A stretch of 64,000 nt of DNA from Paenibacillus sp. PCH8. GTDB taxonomy: Bacteria > Bacillota > Bacilli > Paenibacillales > Paenibacillaceae. This document shows positions 20,683 through 31,007 of this stretch, piece by piece. The position numbers and the translations under genes were made by a program. Within the stretch, counting starts at the first letter, position 1, and every line of letters begins with the position of its first letter. The notes beneath the pieces are model-generated. The model did no database searches, had not been told where the DNA came from, and saw only the letters and a list, made by a program, of their open reading frames with translations. The stretch covers positions 186,001 through 250,000 of the forward strand of contig NZ_PKQK01000002.1 of assembly GCF_002968835.1 (NCBI RefSeq). The letters run 5' to 3'.

Positions 20683-21870
20683 TCATTTGATCGATACTTT
20701 CTTGATTGGTAATTTAGATGTGTCGAATTTTTGTTTAAAAACATTGCCTGATCCCAGAATAGTAATGTCTTGAACGATATAACATCCTTCAGATATTTTT
20801 GAATTTAAATCAATAACAGTATCTTTATTGATTCCATGATGTAAGAAGGCCTGCTCTGAAGAATCTGAGATTTTTGTTAACACTCCTGATGTATATTCAT
20901 ACATCTTTAGCTCCGTTACTATTGCGTATCTCCATCCATTGGTTGCAGTCCAATTCAGCCTATACATTTTATAACTAGAAACCTTACTATTATTAATAAG
21001 ATATTCTTTGTCGGTATAAGCGGCTGTCCACGTTTGATTAACTTGTCTATCCAATGTAACCCAAGCTATACCTTCATTAGATCCTTCGAATGTCCAGTCT
21101 TTTGGCATCGCTTGAAGACTTGATGAGCTAATATCAATATTGCGTATGACATATTTTCCGATCTTTAAACTATTCTTAAATTCATACCCTAGGTATCCCG
21201 AAGTACCTGCTCCGTCTCTACTTGCGTAAGTCGTTTCTGTTCTATCAAACGCTCTCCAAGCTCCTCTGTCAGTGGAATACTCACTACCAGCAAAAGCTTT
21301 TCCGGTTGGAGTAGTATTGTTAGTCATGGATGGGATCGCTGTGCTTTCACCATTTAATTCTGAGATTACAGAATAATACTCACCTTCTGTCGAAATCAAA
21401 AATTTATCAAAATAATCGACTCCAAACATTTTCAATTCATTTATTACAACTTGTGCCCCCCCATTGTTAGCTGTCCAGTTTAACCTATATGTTTTGTATC
21501 TTTTAGCTTTATTGTAATCAATAATATATTCTTTATCTGTATTTGCAGTTGTCCACGTTTGATTTACTTGTGTATCCAACACAGTCCAATTTACACCATC
21601 ATCTGAACCTTCAAATGTCCAATTCTTTGGCATATGGGGGAAATAAGTTGCAGATAAACTTCTAACAATATACTTGCCAATTCTAACAGGGTTAATGAAC
21701 TCATATCCAATATGTCCAACACTACCATTTCCACTCACATAGCCATAGGTATCAGAATTATCGAATGCCATAAATGCGCCATTCAGATTGAAGCTACTTG
21801 CAAAAGCCCTACCGCTTGGAGCAGTATCTGATTTCATATTAGGGATCAGATTTTCTGTGTATGTTACCAT
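20683..21870 (-). CDS. Protein with two discoidin (F5/8 type C) domains
   Basis: A 395-residue protein starting at the ATG at 21870 (GGAGGCGG upstream). Two copies of a discoidin-type carbohydrate-binding fold are obvious: PKNWTFEGSDDGVNWTVLD with YKTYRLNWTANNG at about 85-150, and PKDWTFEGSNEGIAWVTLD with YKMYRLNWTATNG at about 260-330. Each is preceded by an NxTPxGxAFAxS lead and a W/F-AFD box. The C-terminus ends in a motif shared with its neighbours (SGNVFKQKFD, then KKVSIK). A glycan-binding role is inferred from the fold; no export signal is visible. Confidence 0.75.
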   Translation of the reverse strand: MVTYTENLIPNMKSDTAPSGRAFASSFNLNGAFMAFDNSDTYGYVSGNGSVGHIGYEFINPVRIGKYIVRSLSATYFPHMPKNWTFEGSDDGVNWTVLDTQVNQTWTTANTDKEYIIDYNKAKRYKTYRLNWTANNGGAQVVINELKMFGVDYFDKFLISTEGEYYSVISELNGESTAIPSMTNNTTPTGKAFAGSEYSTDRGAWRAFDRTETTYASRDGAGTSGYLGYEFKNSLKIGKYVIRNIDISSSSLQAMPKDWTFEGSNEGIAWVTLDRQVNQTWTAAYTDKEYLINNSKVSSYKMYRLNWTATNGWRYAIVTELKMYEYTSGVLTKISDSSEQAFLHHGINKDTVIDLNSKISEGCYIVQDITILGSGNVFKQKFDTSKLPIKKVSIK

Positions 21871-21928
21871 TAAACCGCCTCCTTTCAAAATTAAATAGAA
21901 CACACCTTATAGATGTGCTCCTCAAAAT

Positions 21929-23155
21929 TTAGCCAAGAGTAATTTTATCTACTCGGCGTTTCGACATATCAATTGTATGTTTAAAGATTTTTCCTGATGT
22001 CATCTCTGTGTTTTCTTTTATTAATGAATTTACTTTAATGATATTCTCAAATTTGACTTCTTCCATACCGTATTTAATATAATTTAATTCTTCGATTGGA
22101 GCAGGAGTCCTGATAAGAACATTATTTAATTCTCGTCTATACAATTCGATATCGCTCATTGTTAGATTTGCTCCACTAGCCAGATCGCTAAACTCAAAGT
22201 AACTATATTGCGCTTCATTCTTGATTATGAAATATTTTCTAGTACTTATCATCCATGATATTGATTGAAACGTATCTAGCACAGTCCAATTTACACCATC
22301 ATTAGAACCTCTAAAAACAATCTTAGAAGCGTTTTGGCTTGTGTTTGCCCACCCCATCATAGAGAATCCACCAATAAGCACTTTTGATGGAAACTGGATT
22401 CTTAGCCATCCAGTAGTTGTACCGCTTTGCCAAGCGGTAGACTTTATAAAAGCTTTCCAAGCATTGTCAGTTGAGGAAGAAGCACTCGTCTTGATTCCTG
22501 ATTTATCAACACTGGCGGTTAGAATTGGAACAAAACTCTTATCTTCATCAGTGAAATCCTTTAACAAAGAGTAATGATTTCCACCTGATGAAAGTAAGAT
22601 TTTATTGCTAAAATTAACCTGTCTCGCATCGAAAGAATAATATCTTTTGGGGATTTCATATTGAAACGAAGAAGCACCAAAATTCACAGTGATGTTGGAT
22701 GATACAGTATTTGCAATTCTGAAGAATGGATAAACTTCTCCCAAATCTTTTATATTAGTATGTGAAACACCCATGCTAACACCGTTTTTATAAAATTCTA
22801 GCGTACCATTATCTAAATCGAGAGCAACACCAATTACATCATTGACTGCAATGGCTGTTCCATATGGGACACCTTCAGGGTACTTGTATCCAACTACGAA
22901 TGTTCGTGTATTTGGATCAGATTCTACATTACTGGATATGCTTCTAATCATGTTTGAAATTCCAACTACTACATAAATACCACCACTATTCAATTTGACT
23001 TCCCAGTACCATTTACCAGATAATCTCCCATGAGTTGCACGTATATTTGCATTTTGAGTAGGTGTGCTCGAAAAATTGTTAGTTAAATTTCCATTGGATA
23101 ATGAGTTGTTTCCACTTCTATCGCTAGGATTTAAAGTTACATTTAATATCTCCAT
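21929..23155 (-). CDS. SPRY plus discoidin-like protein
   Basis: A 408-residue protein starting at 23155 (MEILNVTLNPSD, AAGGAG upstream). The first 180 residues form a SPRY/B30.2-like domain: GKWYWEVKLNSGGIYVVVGI, then DVIGVALDLDNGTLEFYKNG. A discoidin-like domain follows (about 215-340, with GSNDGVNWTVLDTFQSISW). The C-terminal 50 residues (KYGMEEVKFENI, then SGKIFKHTIDMSKRRVDKI) resemble the tails of two neighbours. SPRY domains are protein-binding modules and uncommon in bacteria outside phage structural proteins. No signal peptide. Confidence 0.7.
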   Translation of the reverse strand: MEILNVTLNPSDRSGNNSLSNGNLTNNFSSTPTQNANIRATHGRLSGKWYWEVKLNSGGIYVVVGISNMIRSISSNVESDPNTRTFVVGYKYPEGVPYGTAIAVNDVIGVALDLDNGTLEFYKNGVSMGVSHTNIKDLGEVYPFFRIANTVSSNITVNFGASSFQYEIPKRYYSFDARQVNFSNKILLSSGGNHYSLLKDFTDEDKSFVPILTASVDKSGIKTSASSSTDNAWKAFIKSTAWQSGTTTGWLRIQFPSKVLIGGFSMMGWANTSQNASKIVFRGSNDGVNWTVLDTFQSISWMISTRKYFIIKNEAQYSYFEFSDLASGANLTMSDIELYRRELNNVLIRTPAPIEELNYIKYGMEEVKFENIIKVNSLIKENTEMTSGKIFKHTIDMSKRRVDKITLG

Positions 23156-23224
23156 GCATTTATCCATCTCCTTACCAAGTAAAATCATTATTTTACAAAC
23201 AAAAAGAAGTAGAGCCTACATACT

Positions 23225-26200
23225 CTACTTCACACTCACATTTGTTATTTCAATATACTTCTTCAGATCAATACTTCCTTTAAATAATCTTCCCGATCCT
23301 AACGATCCATTGGCACTCATAGTTTGAACGAAATCTTCGTTTTTTCTATTAAATACAGATAGATCATCCATTCCATCATTAATAAAAGTGCTTTCTGATG
23401 GTAAAGTTGCTGAAATCGTAATCCATTCAGACGGAATTGCAGGGATAAATATTTTGTTTACTAATTTTAGTTCGCCTATTGTCGTATAGTTCGCACCGTT
23501 ATTAGTATGAATAATTAATCTATAATTTGAGAAAGAGAAATCTCTACTTAATACAAAGCTTCTTGTTTCTTTTTGACTCCAGCCTGTTGAATTAGTAACT
23601 GTGTGAATAGTACTCCAATTAGTCCCATCGTTTGAGCCTGCAAGCGTCCAATCTTTGGGCGCTGAAGTTAAATCAGATGCGTCTCTTGAAGTTATTGCAT
23701 ATGCATTCAAAGTTGTAACGTTGTTAAAGTTATAGACTAAAAATCCACTAGGATTACCCGCGCTTGAAGCCCAACAATCTTCCGTACCTGTTGCCCCACC
23801 ATTAAATGCTCTCCATGCTTCATAACTGGCATTATATATGCTACTTGCACTTGCCACACCTGAGGGAGTAGTATTGGATGTCATTGAAGGAGTTATTATT
23901 AATGTTTCATTTACTTTAGGACTGCCTTTTTTAAGCTTTTTATACGAACCTTCATGATTGATAAATGATCTGTTCATTGAAAGATTTTCAATCTTCATAA
24001 ACGGTCTAAAGCCTGTAGCAGTTGCCGCCGCTACATAAGAAGTTGGATTATATCCACTTGCTCCTGCATTGCCACTTGCACCTCGCCCAGTTCTGTTTGC
24101 CGAACCAGCGGTATTTGTTGTGGAAGTCCACGAAGCTCCACCACTATAATTCCACACATTGTTGTCGCCAGCAATGATTGTTCCATTCAGTGTTGAGTTA
24201 ACAATATATTTATCCCATTCATTATCCTTATCTGTTGCGTTAATACCGCCTGTGAGAAGTCTTGCTTGCATACTAATTTGAGATGTGTCATACATCTCCA
24301 TCTCAAAAAGCCCTGAATATGATGCATCTCCATTATTCGAGGTAAATTTTAATCTATAAGCCTTATACTTATTACTGTTTTCGAAGAAGTACCTATTGTA
24401 ATTCAAGCTTATCCAGTTGGTTTGGGATGTTCTGGTATCTAGCACTATCCAAGTTCCATCACTTCCATTTGTTGTATCCTCACTGCCTTCAAACGTCCAG
24501 TCTTTGGGCATTGCAGTTATCCAGTTGCTTGATCCTGAGCTTAAGGTCATCAATGAGTATCCATTAACCACATTACCTTCCGTAAAATTAAATCCAATGT
24601 AGCCAGAAGTTCCTGTTGTTGACCATCTACTGTTGTACACACCAGTTTTTTTGTCTCTATCAAACACTTTCCAAGCACTATACAGATACTCTCCACTATA
24701 TACACTACTTGCAAACGCATTACCCTCAGCATGAATATCGCTAGTTAGTTGAGGAATGAGTGTAGAATAGACATTTACACCATTGATAAAGCCCTCGCTA
24801 TTAAGAGCATCCCAACTGATTAGATTTTGTACATTTCTATCAGCAATTAGTTTAAAATCCCCATTCCAATCCTCGACCGCGATAAAGTAAAAGTCTCTAT
24901 TTGGAGTAGCAATGGAACCACTTGTAGGTATAAAAGAGGAGCTTTCCTTTCCTATTCCGCTAAATGTACCTATTGTACCAGAAGTGGAAGCTTGATAATT
25001 GCATCTGATCCGCTTGCCAACCTCAAGTTCTGCAATATTTGTTACTTCGTCTGGATGAAATAATCGACCATCTAAGTCGATATCTATCGCATCATTTTGA
25101 ATTCTATAAATGCCATTTGATCCTGAAAGAATTTCTACAGTATGAATTTCGCGATCAAGTCCTGTCTTTTCGTATAATAGCATTTGACGATTTGCGACAA
25201 TGCTAGACGAGATAGGGTCTTTTTTCGAGAAGGTTTCTTGAACACCATCAATAATAATTTTAACATCATCTGGAAAAAAATCTTCTCTATGAAAACTAGC
25301 TTGAACAACTCTTATTTTGCTCCCATAAAATTTAAACTTAAAAGAATGCCCTCCAACACTATCCGTGGTATAACTATCAGTTTTATTGTAATTATTAGCA
25401 GAAGTATTGGATTCGTGAATCCAGTTTGATCCAACATATTTAAAAGAAGCATTATTATCATCATACCTCTTCCACCCCTCATCTGGAGTTGGTATTTGCG
25501 ATCCAACAGTGGTAATAAGGCGACCATCAGAATCTATATCTATAGCATCCATTCCCCAATTTCCCGCAACTACCGAATCTAACTTGACAGTGTGCAGAGT
25601 ATTTGAGAGTCCTGTTTTTTCATAAACAAGAATCTGTCTAATGTCTGTTGTATTGTATGGATTATATGTTTCTAAATTCCCATCTATAAATACCCTAATT
25701 TCTTTGGCCTGAGTAGGGGTAGTACCAGCTATTAACCGCAACCTTGTACCCACAAATGTAAACTCTAAACTAGCACCCACCGTCGATGCACCTGTCCAAT
25801 AGTGAAGTGTAGCATTATAGTCTGTGGTACTATTGCTAATCGATGTAACTGATCCACCCCATTTTAACGCAGGGTGAATATCATCAAATCTCCTCCAACC
25901 TACTTCGGGGCGGTTAATTGTTGTCCGACCTGAGCTAATAAATATCCAGTATCGTCAATGTCGATTGCATCGATGCCTACGTAATTTGCATCCATAATTT
26001 CAACCTCAACGTAATGAACATCATCTACCAAACCAGTTTTCTCATATGCAAGAGTTTGCTGTAGTTGTGCTCCATAATTCTCTAGAACTTCTGAAACTCC
26101 GTCAATGGTTACCTTCGACACTTTAGACCGATTTGTGTGACGTTCATCGATGATTCGAAGCTTAGTTCCTTTGAAAACGAACTTTGCTTTGCTACCTACA

Positions 26201-26772
26201 ACATTGGAAGCCGTTACTTCACCTGAATAATAGGAAGTACTTACCCATGTTCCCCAAGTCCCTGTATAGGTAAGTTTTGAATCTTTATTATCATGCCGCC
26301 GCCATCCTGTTTCGGGCGCTGTTAAAGCATATCCACTCAGATACCCCGTTTCATCAATATCTATAGCATCTAAAGTGAAATTTATACGATTATGACCTGT
26401 TGCAATGGTAACTGTGTGAAATGCAAGAGGTAATCCAGTCTTTTCATACACTATAGATTGTTGAAGGCTAGGGGAACCTACTGCACGAAAGGCACTGTAC
26501 GTCTCTGTTACACCATCTATTGTAATAGCGTTATCAGAATGCCTATGTTCATAAAAATCGGAGATAACCCTAAGTTTTGTTCCGAAAAATGAAAATGTAA
26601 CATAGTTATTGTCGACAGCTCGGCTAGTTACTCTTATACTGCCACCATAATAACCTGTATTGGATGGGGATGGGGTGGTCCAAGTTCCTGTATACTTTAA
26701 ACCTATATGTGTATCATCATAACGTCTCCATCCTACCTCTGGTTCTTTTAGCTGATCTCCTACAGTTGCCAT
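23225..26772 (-). CDS. Giant modular repeat/discoidin protein, frameshifted in this sequence
   Basis: Two frames (25900-26772 and 23225-25780) become one protein of about 1,182 residues if one base is added to the C4 run of the coding strand at 25917-25920; the restored sequence continues APEVGWRRFDD, which fits the repeat perfectly. Four repeats of about 140 residues come first, each opening GW(R/K)R(Y/F)DD and closing YEKTGL...HTV...DAIDID. Then follow a domain also found in the next protein, interrupted by a discoidin domain, a second discoidin domain (PKDWTLAGSNDGTNWS), and the shared C-terminal tail (SGRLFKGSIDLKKYI). GGGAGGTG precedes the ATG. Function unknown; a glycan-binding fibre is inferred. 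Confidence 0.7.
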
Positions 26773-26775
26773 ATA

Positions 26776-27483
26776 TTACACCTCCCTATATTCAAATATT
26801 GGACGATAGCCACAATCCACAGAAGATGTGTTTGAGGGATAAATCCCAAATCCTCCCCATACGCCAGAGAAAAGGCTGTCTCCACCTCTTATTGTTCTGT
26901 AGGTACTATTGACTTGCGCGGATTTTGTACCTGTACTTGAAGTGTATATTCCATTGATTGATGTATCTTTCGTCCAAGACTGGACTCCTCGATCGTAATT
27001 CCATACATCATTTATTGTTTTTTCTTTCTTAATTAATCCAACAGGAAAATTATTTATATATTTATCCCACTCATTATTAGAAGGAAAGCATCCTTTGTTC
27101 TTATTTTCAAAGGTTTTATTCCCACTTGCATCAGCATATGCAACACCACCACTTGGGCAACGCACAACACCTGATGTTCCACTTATAATGTGTGGCGAGC
27201 CTTCAACAAACTTATTTGAATTTAACCAATCCCATGTTGTCGTGTTACTTACAACTCTATCTGCTATTAGTAAACCTTTATTCACTTTGACGGCATACCA
27301 ATAATATTTCAAAGGCATGCTAGCTAATGGATTTCCTGTTAGCGAAATTTCTGTATAACCCGTCGTACTTCCTCCGAAAATATATCCAGTTATTGTATTA
27401 TCGTATTTCCAAACAATATAATCTCCGATTTCCATGTCAAAAAGCTTTTCTCTCAACCGCCCTGTCGTGGCTGGAACTGCCAT
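26776..27483 (-). CDS. Unknown protein, paralogue of a domain in the giant neighbour
   Basis: A 235-residue protein starting MAVPATTGRLREKLFDMEIG, with AAGGGGTG upstream. It reads IGDYIVWKYDN, then WYAVKVNKGLLIADRVVSNT, TTWDWLNSNKF, NEWDKYINNF, DVWNYDRGVQSWT and finishes CGYRPIFEYREV. The same order appears in the frame-restored product at 23225-26772, where a discoidin domain splits it. I do not recognise the fold by name. No signal peptide, membrane helix or catalytic motif. The gene begins 4 bases after the preceding one. Confidence 0.6.
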   Translation of the reverse strand: MAVPATTGRLREKLFDMEIGDYIVWKYDNTITGYIFGGSTTGYTEISLTGNPLASMPLKYYWYAVKVNKGLLIADRVVSNTTTWDWLNSNKFVEGSPHIISGTSGVVRCPSGGVAYADASGNKTFENKNKGCFPSNNEWDKYINNFPVGLIKKEKTINDVWNYDRGVQSWTKDTSINGIYTSSTGTKSAQVNSTYRTIRGGDSLFSGVWGGFGIYPSNTSSVDCGYRPIFEYREV

Positions 27484-27487
27484 AAAT

Positions 27488-28059
27488 TCACCCCTTACTC
27501 ACTCTAATCCTATCTAGTTTCTTAAATTTCGTATTTTCAACCTTCTGACGTAACACTATCCCTGTCGGAGTGTCCGATGCTCGTTCCATGTTCAATTGAT
27601 ATATCTTCTTTAAGCCTAGTGAACCCGAATCACTTTCGACAAAGGAATTGTTGTATTTCCCCTTCTCCTTAAAATCGTCTATGTAGAAATTCGAATATTC
27701 TTTCTCAGCAAAAATCTCAATTTTCACCTTCGCATACTTTGCTGGAGATTTAGGAGCAGTCACATCTGCTGCGATTTCTTCATACGCCCCCACTCAAAGC
27801 CATCCTCAGATGTACTCCAGTAGATTTTGTATGATGCTCCACCCACTACGTCTACACTTGCAGCCACACCTTTAAATGAAGCAATCTTATCCTGAATCCG
27901 AATGGGAGTGGACTCCCAAGATCCAGTAGCAGGATAGATTGAATTCCCATCCGCATCCTGGCTCAACTCTCTTAATTTCAATTTCTGATCCTGAACTATC
28001 GTATCTTGGAAAACACCTACAGATAGATCTATGTCCAGTGCAATTTCTTGAACTGCCAT
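27488..28059 (-). CDS. Accessory-operon protein, frameshifted in this sequence
   Basis: Frames at 27760-28059 and 27488-27793 join when one G is added to the coding-strand G5 run at 27787-27791: the text becomes EDGFEWGAYEEIAADV instead of EDGFEWGRMKKSQQM and stop. The restored protein has about 190 residues. The N-terminal part (IYWSTSEDGFEW, YAKVKIEIFAEKEYSNFYI) resembles discoidin-like 'did the sample differ' domains used by phage base-plate proteins, but weakly. The end (TPTGIVLRQKVENTKFKKLD, RIRVSKG) is the same kind of tail as in three neighbours. Function unknown. Confidence 0.6.
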
Positions 28060-28092
28060 ACTCTCACCACCTCTCTCATCTCAAAATCTAAC

Positions 28093-28713
28093 TCAACGAA
28101 TGTCCCAGTTTATGATTCCAGCATGATTTGCCTTCAGCGGGGCTACAACTTGATCTATGACAAATCCATTTTTACGAATAACCAAGTCCCCTGACAGGTT
28201 CTGGTCTGAGGTGATTTTAATTTGGAGAAAAGCATTTCCGCTCAACGGCAGGGAACATACACATTGAAAGTTGATCTGTACATCATTCAAATTCATCATT
28301 TTTTTGTAACCGAAGTTAAAGCATTCAATCGTATTATTGAAAGCCCCTGAACTCCCAGGACCTGAGTGTCCACTCATGTTCACATCTGAAGTAACATTTT
28401 TGAATTGAATGATATCACTGTACAGAAAGGTCCTCCCTGTTAACGGGTATTCTTGATCCTCACATACGTAAGATATAGAGTACCGATCGGCATTAATATG
28501 AAACACACCGTTGGCAACGTTGTGATACACGTGAGATCCTTGCCCGATCAATCCGAAAGAGACCAATTTCTCTTTATTAATCTCATAAAAACTGTTTGAT
28601 TGTTGGGTCTGCAAATCAAATTCGCTTAAATAAGTTCCATCATAATAATCAGCAATCCATACATAAGCTTGAGATACCGGTGAGCGCGTAAATTGTGTAT
28701 TACCTAGAATCAC
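28093..28713 (-). CDS. Accessory-operon protein of unknown function
   Basis: A 206-residue protein with a GTG start at 28713 after AAAGGGGAAA. It is beta-rich with no Lys/Arg-rich or hydrophobic tracts (SQAYVWIADYYDGTYLSEFD, INADRYSISYVCEDQEYPL). A central stretch with SGHSGPGSSGAFNN looks like a flexible loop. The C-terminal part (FQCVCSLPLSGNAFLQIKIT) has the same sense as the end of the restored protein at 28779 (LSIQCVVPLNAKSGKQQFKK), so the two may be distant relatives. No enzyme motif. Confidence 0.55.
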   Translation of the reverse strand: MILGNTQFTRSPVSQAYVWIADYYDGTYLSEFDLQTQQSNSFYEINKEKLVSFGLIGQGSHVYHNVANGVFHINADRYSISYVCEDQEYPLTGRTFLYSDIIQFKNVTSDVNMSGHSGPGSSGAFNNTIECFNFGYKKMMNLNDVQINFQCVCSLPLSGNAFLQIKITSDQNLSGDLVIRKNGFVIDQVVAPLKANHAGIINWDIR

Positions 28714-28778
28714 AGGATTTCCCCTTTTAATAAAAAAAGGACAAGCTGCAATAGCCTGTCCACATGTTTATTTCCTTT

Positions 28779-29320
28779 TTACACGTAACGATAGGAGATA
28801 CGTTTCTTGAACTGTTGCTTGCCACTTTTCGCATTCAACGGTACTACACATTGAATGGATAGAGTTACATAGTTACCGGCCGCATCTTGAGGATTTCCAT
28901 TGTTACTGACCCCCAGGATTTCTTTCACTCCCGGAGTAAATGGTGTTGCATAAGCGGTTCCCGTATGGTCTTTGGTTGTCTTACCTGTTGTTCCGATGGG
29001 TTTGGAAAAATCCTTACCAATACGAGAACTTTCTTCTTCCAGGTCTGTCTCCCCAAGGAGTCAACCTGAACGTGGAACCAGTTATTCTTCACCACTTCTA
29101 CATCATGAGCCGCCGTGTCACCAGTACCACCAGTCATATCCCGTGTTGTAATGGTGCAATCTTCCATTTTAGATACGTCTGAAGCACCGTTCTTATTGTT
29201 CCATACATTGAAAATAAAAATATCACTTTTGCTATCTGCATCAATAACCTTGTAGTCAAAAGGGGTCTTAATCTCATTACTATGTGTAGCATCCATCCAT
29301 GAAATAATTGGTTGTGTCAT
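28779..29320 (-). CDS. Accessory-operon structural-like protein, frameshifted in this sequence
   Basis: The open frame from 29320 (MTQPIISWMDATHSNEIKTP) runs to a non-protein-like tail after VDSLG. Adding one G to the coding-strand G4 run at 29051-29054 gives VDSLGEETDLEEESSRIGKD, continuing to TPFTPGVKEILGVSNNGNPQ and stopping at 28779, for about 180 residues. The restored text (DSKSDIFIFNVWNNKNGASD, then SIQCVVPLNAKSGKQQ) resembles small phage tail/base-plate proteins, but I cannot name a family. AAAGGAGATG is upstream. The ribosome site, continued coding bias and good tail make the repair convincing. Confidence 0.6.
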
Positions 29321-29338
29321 TATATTTCATCTCCTTTT

Positions 29339-30100
29339 TTATGTTCTGACCGTTAATTGAATCGTAAGATGTTGCATGTTTGAACCTGCTTCGATGATGT
29401 TGATTCTGAAGATATCTCCAGCCTCCACTTTTTTCATCTCAAATGTAGCCTCACCGTCATCTTGATGTTGAGAGGCTTCGAACTTCAGTGGACTCCCCAT
29501 CACATCCTGCCAGTGAATGAGATCCTTGGATCGTTCAATTCTTATTTCAGTTGCGGTATCTCCAGAAACCCCACAGTAGCCTTTTACATGTAAAATCTCG
29601 CCATCGAATGGAAAGGGAGCTACAATGCCCAGTACTTCCGGGTACACCCGTGATTCTTTGCAAAAGACTATAACGCGATCCTGTACTTCCAACGGAATCT
29701 CATTTAATTTCAGGTGTTCAGCTGTACTCATGAGACCATCCAGATCGGAATTAACCAACTGAAGGTTTTGACCAAATACATCAATCTCTACCCATGTCTT
29801 CCCATCATATCGATATCTCTTGCCATCCTTATACGTCTGTACCGTCCAGCCTATTTCAGGAGAAGGGTAGTGCACAACTAACTCCTCCAAATCAGCAACT
29901 GGACGCTGGTACACAAGTCGAGTCGTCTGATAAGCCTCTTTTGCTTTTCCGGCAGCTTGTAAGGCTTCGTTAGCAGCTTCCAGTGCCCGCTTGATGGCGA
30001 GTTCAGTTTCGCCATGATCTCCTGGCTGTCCCGGACCGCTATGTTTCACTGCTTCTCTAATTAAAGACTCTACATGTGCTAAAGTTATCCCATTTGACAT
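29339..30100 (-). CDS. First protein of the structural-like gene block
   Basis: A 253-residue soluble protein. A helical Ala-rich segment (ELAIKRALEAANEALQAAGK, about 33-55) is followed by VADLEELVVHYPSPEIGWTV, QTYKDGKRYRYDGKTWVEID (about 69-105), a pattern common in phage tail or virion-associated proteins that report a 'missing parameter'-type domain. The C-terminal 100 residues form a beta-sandwich-like part (EIRIERSKDLIHWQDVMGSP). A gap of about 150 bases separates it from the zinc-finger gene, so a separate promoter is possible; I saw no sigma-A boxes in that gap. Confidence 0.55.
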   Translation of the reverse strand: MSNGITLAHVESLIREAVKHSGPGQPGDHGETELAIKRALEAANEALQAAGKAKEAYQTTRLVYQRPVADLEELVVHYPSPEIGWTVQTYKDGKRYRYDGKTWVEIDVFGQNLQLVNSDLDGLMSTAEHLKLNEIPLEVQDRVIVFCKESRVYPEVLGIVAPFPFDGEILHVKGYCGVSGDTATEIRIERSKDLIHWQDVMGSPLKFEASQHQDDGEATFEMKKVEAGDIFRINIIEAGSNMQHLTIQLTVRT

Positions 30101-30248
30101 AATTCACCTACCTAAGCGTTATGTAGCCTATTTTCTTTATCCTAAAGGCAAGTTTTCAAGTTCTAGCTCCCCTTAACTCGACACCTGTCTCTGGCCTATC
30201 ATTAAAGAAACTCTTGATGAATGATGAAAAGCGTTGCTGTGTCTGGCT

Positions 30249-31007
30249 TCAGTGAAGTTTTCTAATGGGATAAATACCAGCTTTTTTGCATTCTTTGCAG
30301 TATTTCATTCGGTTCGATTTTGCCAGTATTCGTTTTCCGCATACGGTACAATTTCTAATGTTTTCTCCTTTCCAACGAGAATACTCCAATACAAAGTCAT
30401 CGAAGCGAACTAACTCGAAGGCAACCTCACCATGCTCCGCAGCGAACAAAACCTGCACGTTAGTTGAATCGACGCGTTTGCTTTCTTTGAGATACCCTAA
30501 CTGAATAAGTTTGTGCACCAATAACCCCTGATCTTTTTTGCTTACCGCCATTTGGCTATCGCCGTAGATTTCTTTCCATTCATTATTAATCCAATATGTA
30601 TCATTTTCATTGATTCGATTATTAAGCTTGCTGTAAACCAGTAAAACAAAGGCCAATTTTTCAAGTCGTTTACTTTTGAGTTGTTTGATCTTTAGAAGTT
30701 CTTCATGAGTTACAGATACATGATCAATCTCAATTAACTTGCTCTTATTTGTTTCTTCCCTGAGCCTGATTAACTTCTGAGACTGCTTAATGATACGATT
30801 AAGAAACGTATCCCACTGGACAGCATTGTATTCTGGATAGTGTTTAGCCATAAAATCATTCAAAAATTCATATGTATCTCCGGCACTCATCCCTTGTTCA
30901 AGTCCATATTTAGCTAAACATATCAACGTTTTAGTTGGCTTCTTATCCATTCTCCCATGTGCAATTGCTTGCTCGGCATGATGACGTTCATTCAGAATGA
31001 TTTTCAT
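30249..31007 (-). CDS. Zinc-finger protein coupled to the polymerase-like gene
   Basis: A 252-residue soluble protein whose ATG lies inside the end of the upstream polymerase-like gene (20-base overlap). The C-terminus carries a four-Cys zinc site, CTVCGKRILAKSNRMKYCKE followed by C (CxxC, 13-14 residues, CxxC). The middle is helical (EELLKIKQLKSKRLEKLAFV) and may hold a winged-helix-like segment (KDQGLLVHKLIQLGYLKESK). AAGGAG precedes the start. The tight coupling suggests a partner, for instance a DNA- or RNA-binding accessory factor of the polymerase; this is inference. I do not recognise a family. Confidence 0.6.
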   Translation of the reverse strand: MKIILNERHHAEQAIAHGRMDKKPTKTLICLAKYGLEQGMSAGDTYEFLNDFMAKHYPEYNAVQWDTFLNRIIKQSQKLIRLREETNKSKLIEIDHVSVTHEELLKIKQLKSKRLEKLAFVLLVYSKLNNRINENDTYWINNEWKEIYGDSQMAVSKKDQGLLVHKLIQLGYLKESKRVDSTNVQVLFAAEHGEVAFELVRFDDFVLEYSRWKGENIRNCTVCGKRILAKSNRMKYCKECKKAGIYPIRKLH

